This document shows, one piece after another, positions 6,458 to 6,473 of a DNA stretch of 6,473 nucleotides. A program made the position numbers and the translations under genes. This DNA comes from an uncultured Bacteroides sp. (GTDB taxonomy: Bacteria > Bacteroidota > Bacteroidia > Bacteroidales > Bacteroidaceae). Every line of letters begins with the position of its first letter. The stretch's first letter is position 1. The notes beneath the pieces were generated by a model. The model was not told where the DNA came from and made no database searches. It was given only the letters and a program-made list of their open reading frames with translations. The stretch is from contig USQO01000093.1 in NCBI GenBank assembly GCA_900556845.1, forward strand, positions 1-6,473. Reading direction: 5' to 3'.

Positions 6458-6473
6458 CTGTCTCTTATACACA
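6458..6473 (-). other. Tn5 mosaic-end sequencing adapter (not genomic)
   Basis: CTGTCTCTTATACACA is the inward-to-outward read of the synthetic Tn5 mosaic end, in inverted orientation to the copy at bases 1-18. On the minus strand it supplies a false GTG start and the residues M-Y-K-R-Q in frame with the peptidase gene. Genomic sequence ends at 6457. Confidence 0.97.

Noticed and set aside
1..6473. Inverted terminal repeats suggesting that the whole window is a transposon
   Set aside because: The repeats are the synthetic Tn5 mosaic end from library preparation, lie exactly at the contig limits, and no transposase is encoded.

Overview
The window reads as a short metagenomic or draft-genome contig from a Bacteroidales bacterium, most likely Bacteroides or Phocaeicola. 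Four things point there: two intergenic matches to the Bacteroides -7 promoter element TAnnTTTG, A-rich leaders without clear Shine-Dalgarno sequences, an M64 ('IgA') metallopeptidase with the typical secreted N-terminus, and moderate base composition in the core genes. The species cannot be told from the sequence. Both extreme ends are not biological. Bases 1-18 and 6458-6473 are the synthetic Tn5 mosaic end used in tagmentation libraries, and they append a false 'MYKRQ' N-terminus to both edge genes.

Layout from left to right: (i) 19-852 (+), the 3' part of an A+T-rich gene for an unrecognised protein with two XRE-like helix-turn-helix domains between predicted coiled coils; (ii) 853-1176, an A+T-rich gap without a gene, holding several hairpins including the minus-strand terminator of the next gene; (iii) 1177-2463 (-), an NCS2-family purine permease; (iv) 2464-2545, an 82-base divergent promoter region with one -7 element per strand; (v) 2546-4546 (+), a complete type IA topoisomerase III (topB); (vi) 4551-4591, a strong hairpin terminator shared by converging genes; (vii) 4606-5142 (-), a GNAT-family acetyltransferase; (viii) 5171-6457 (-), an M64-family secreted metallopeptidase lacking only its first few residues.

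Functionally this is mostly ordinary chromosome: purine uptake, DNA decatenation, a probable two-gene transcript (M64 peptidase then acetyltransferase) and a regulator-like protein at the left edge. I found no CRISPR array, rRNA, tRNA, insertion sequence or defence system. The part I could not explain is the left edge: the tandem-HTH coiled-coil protein and the A+T-rich structured spacer after it, whose base composition differs from the rest and which may belong to an accessory segment.
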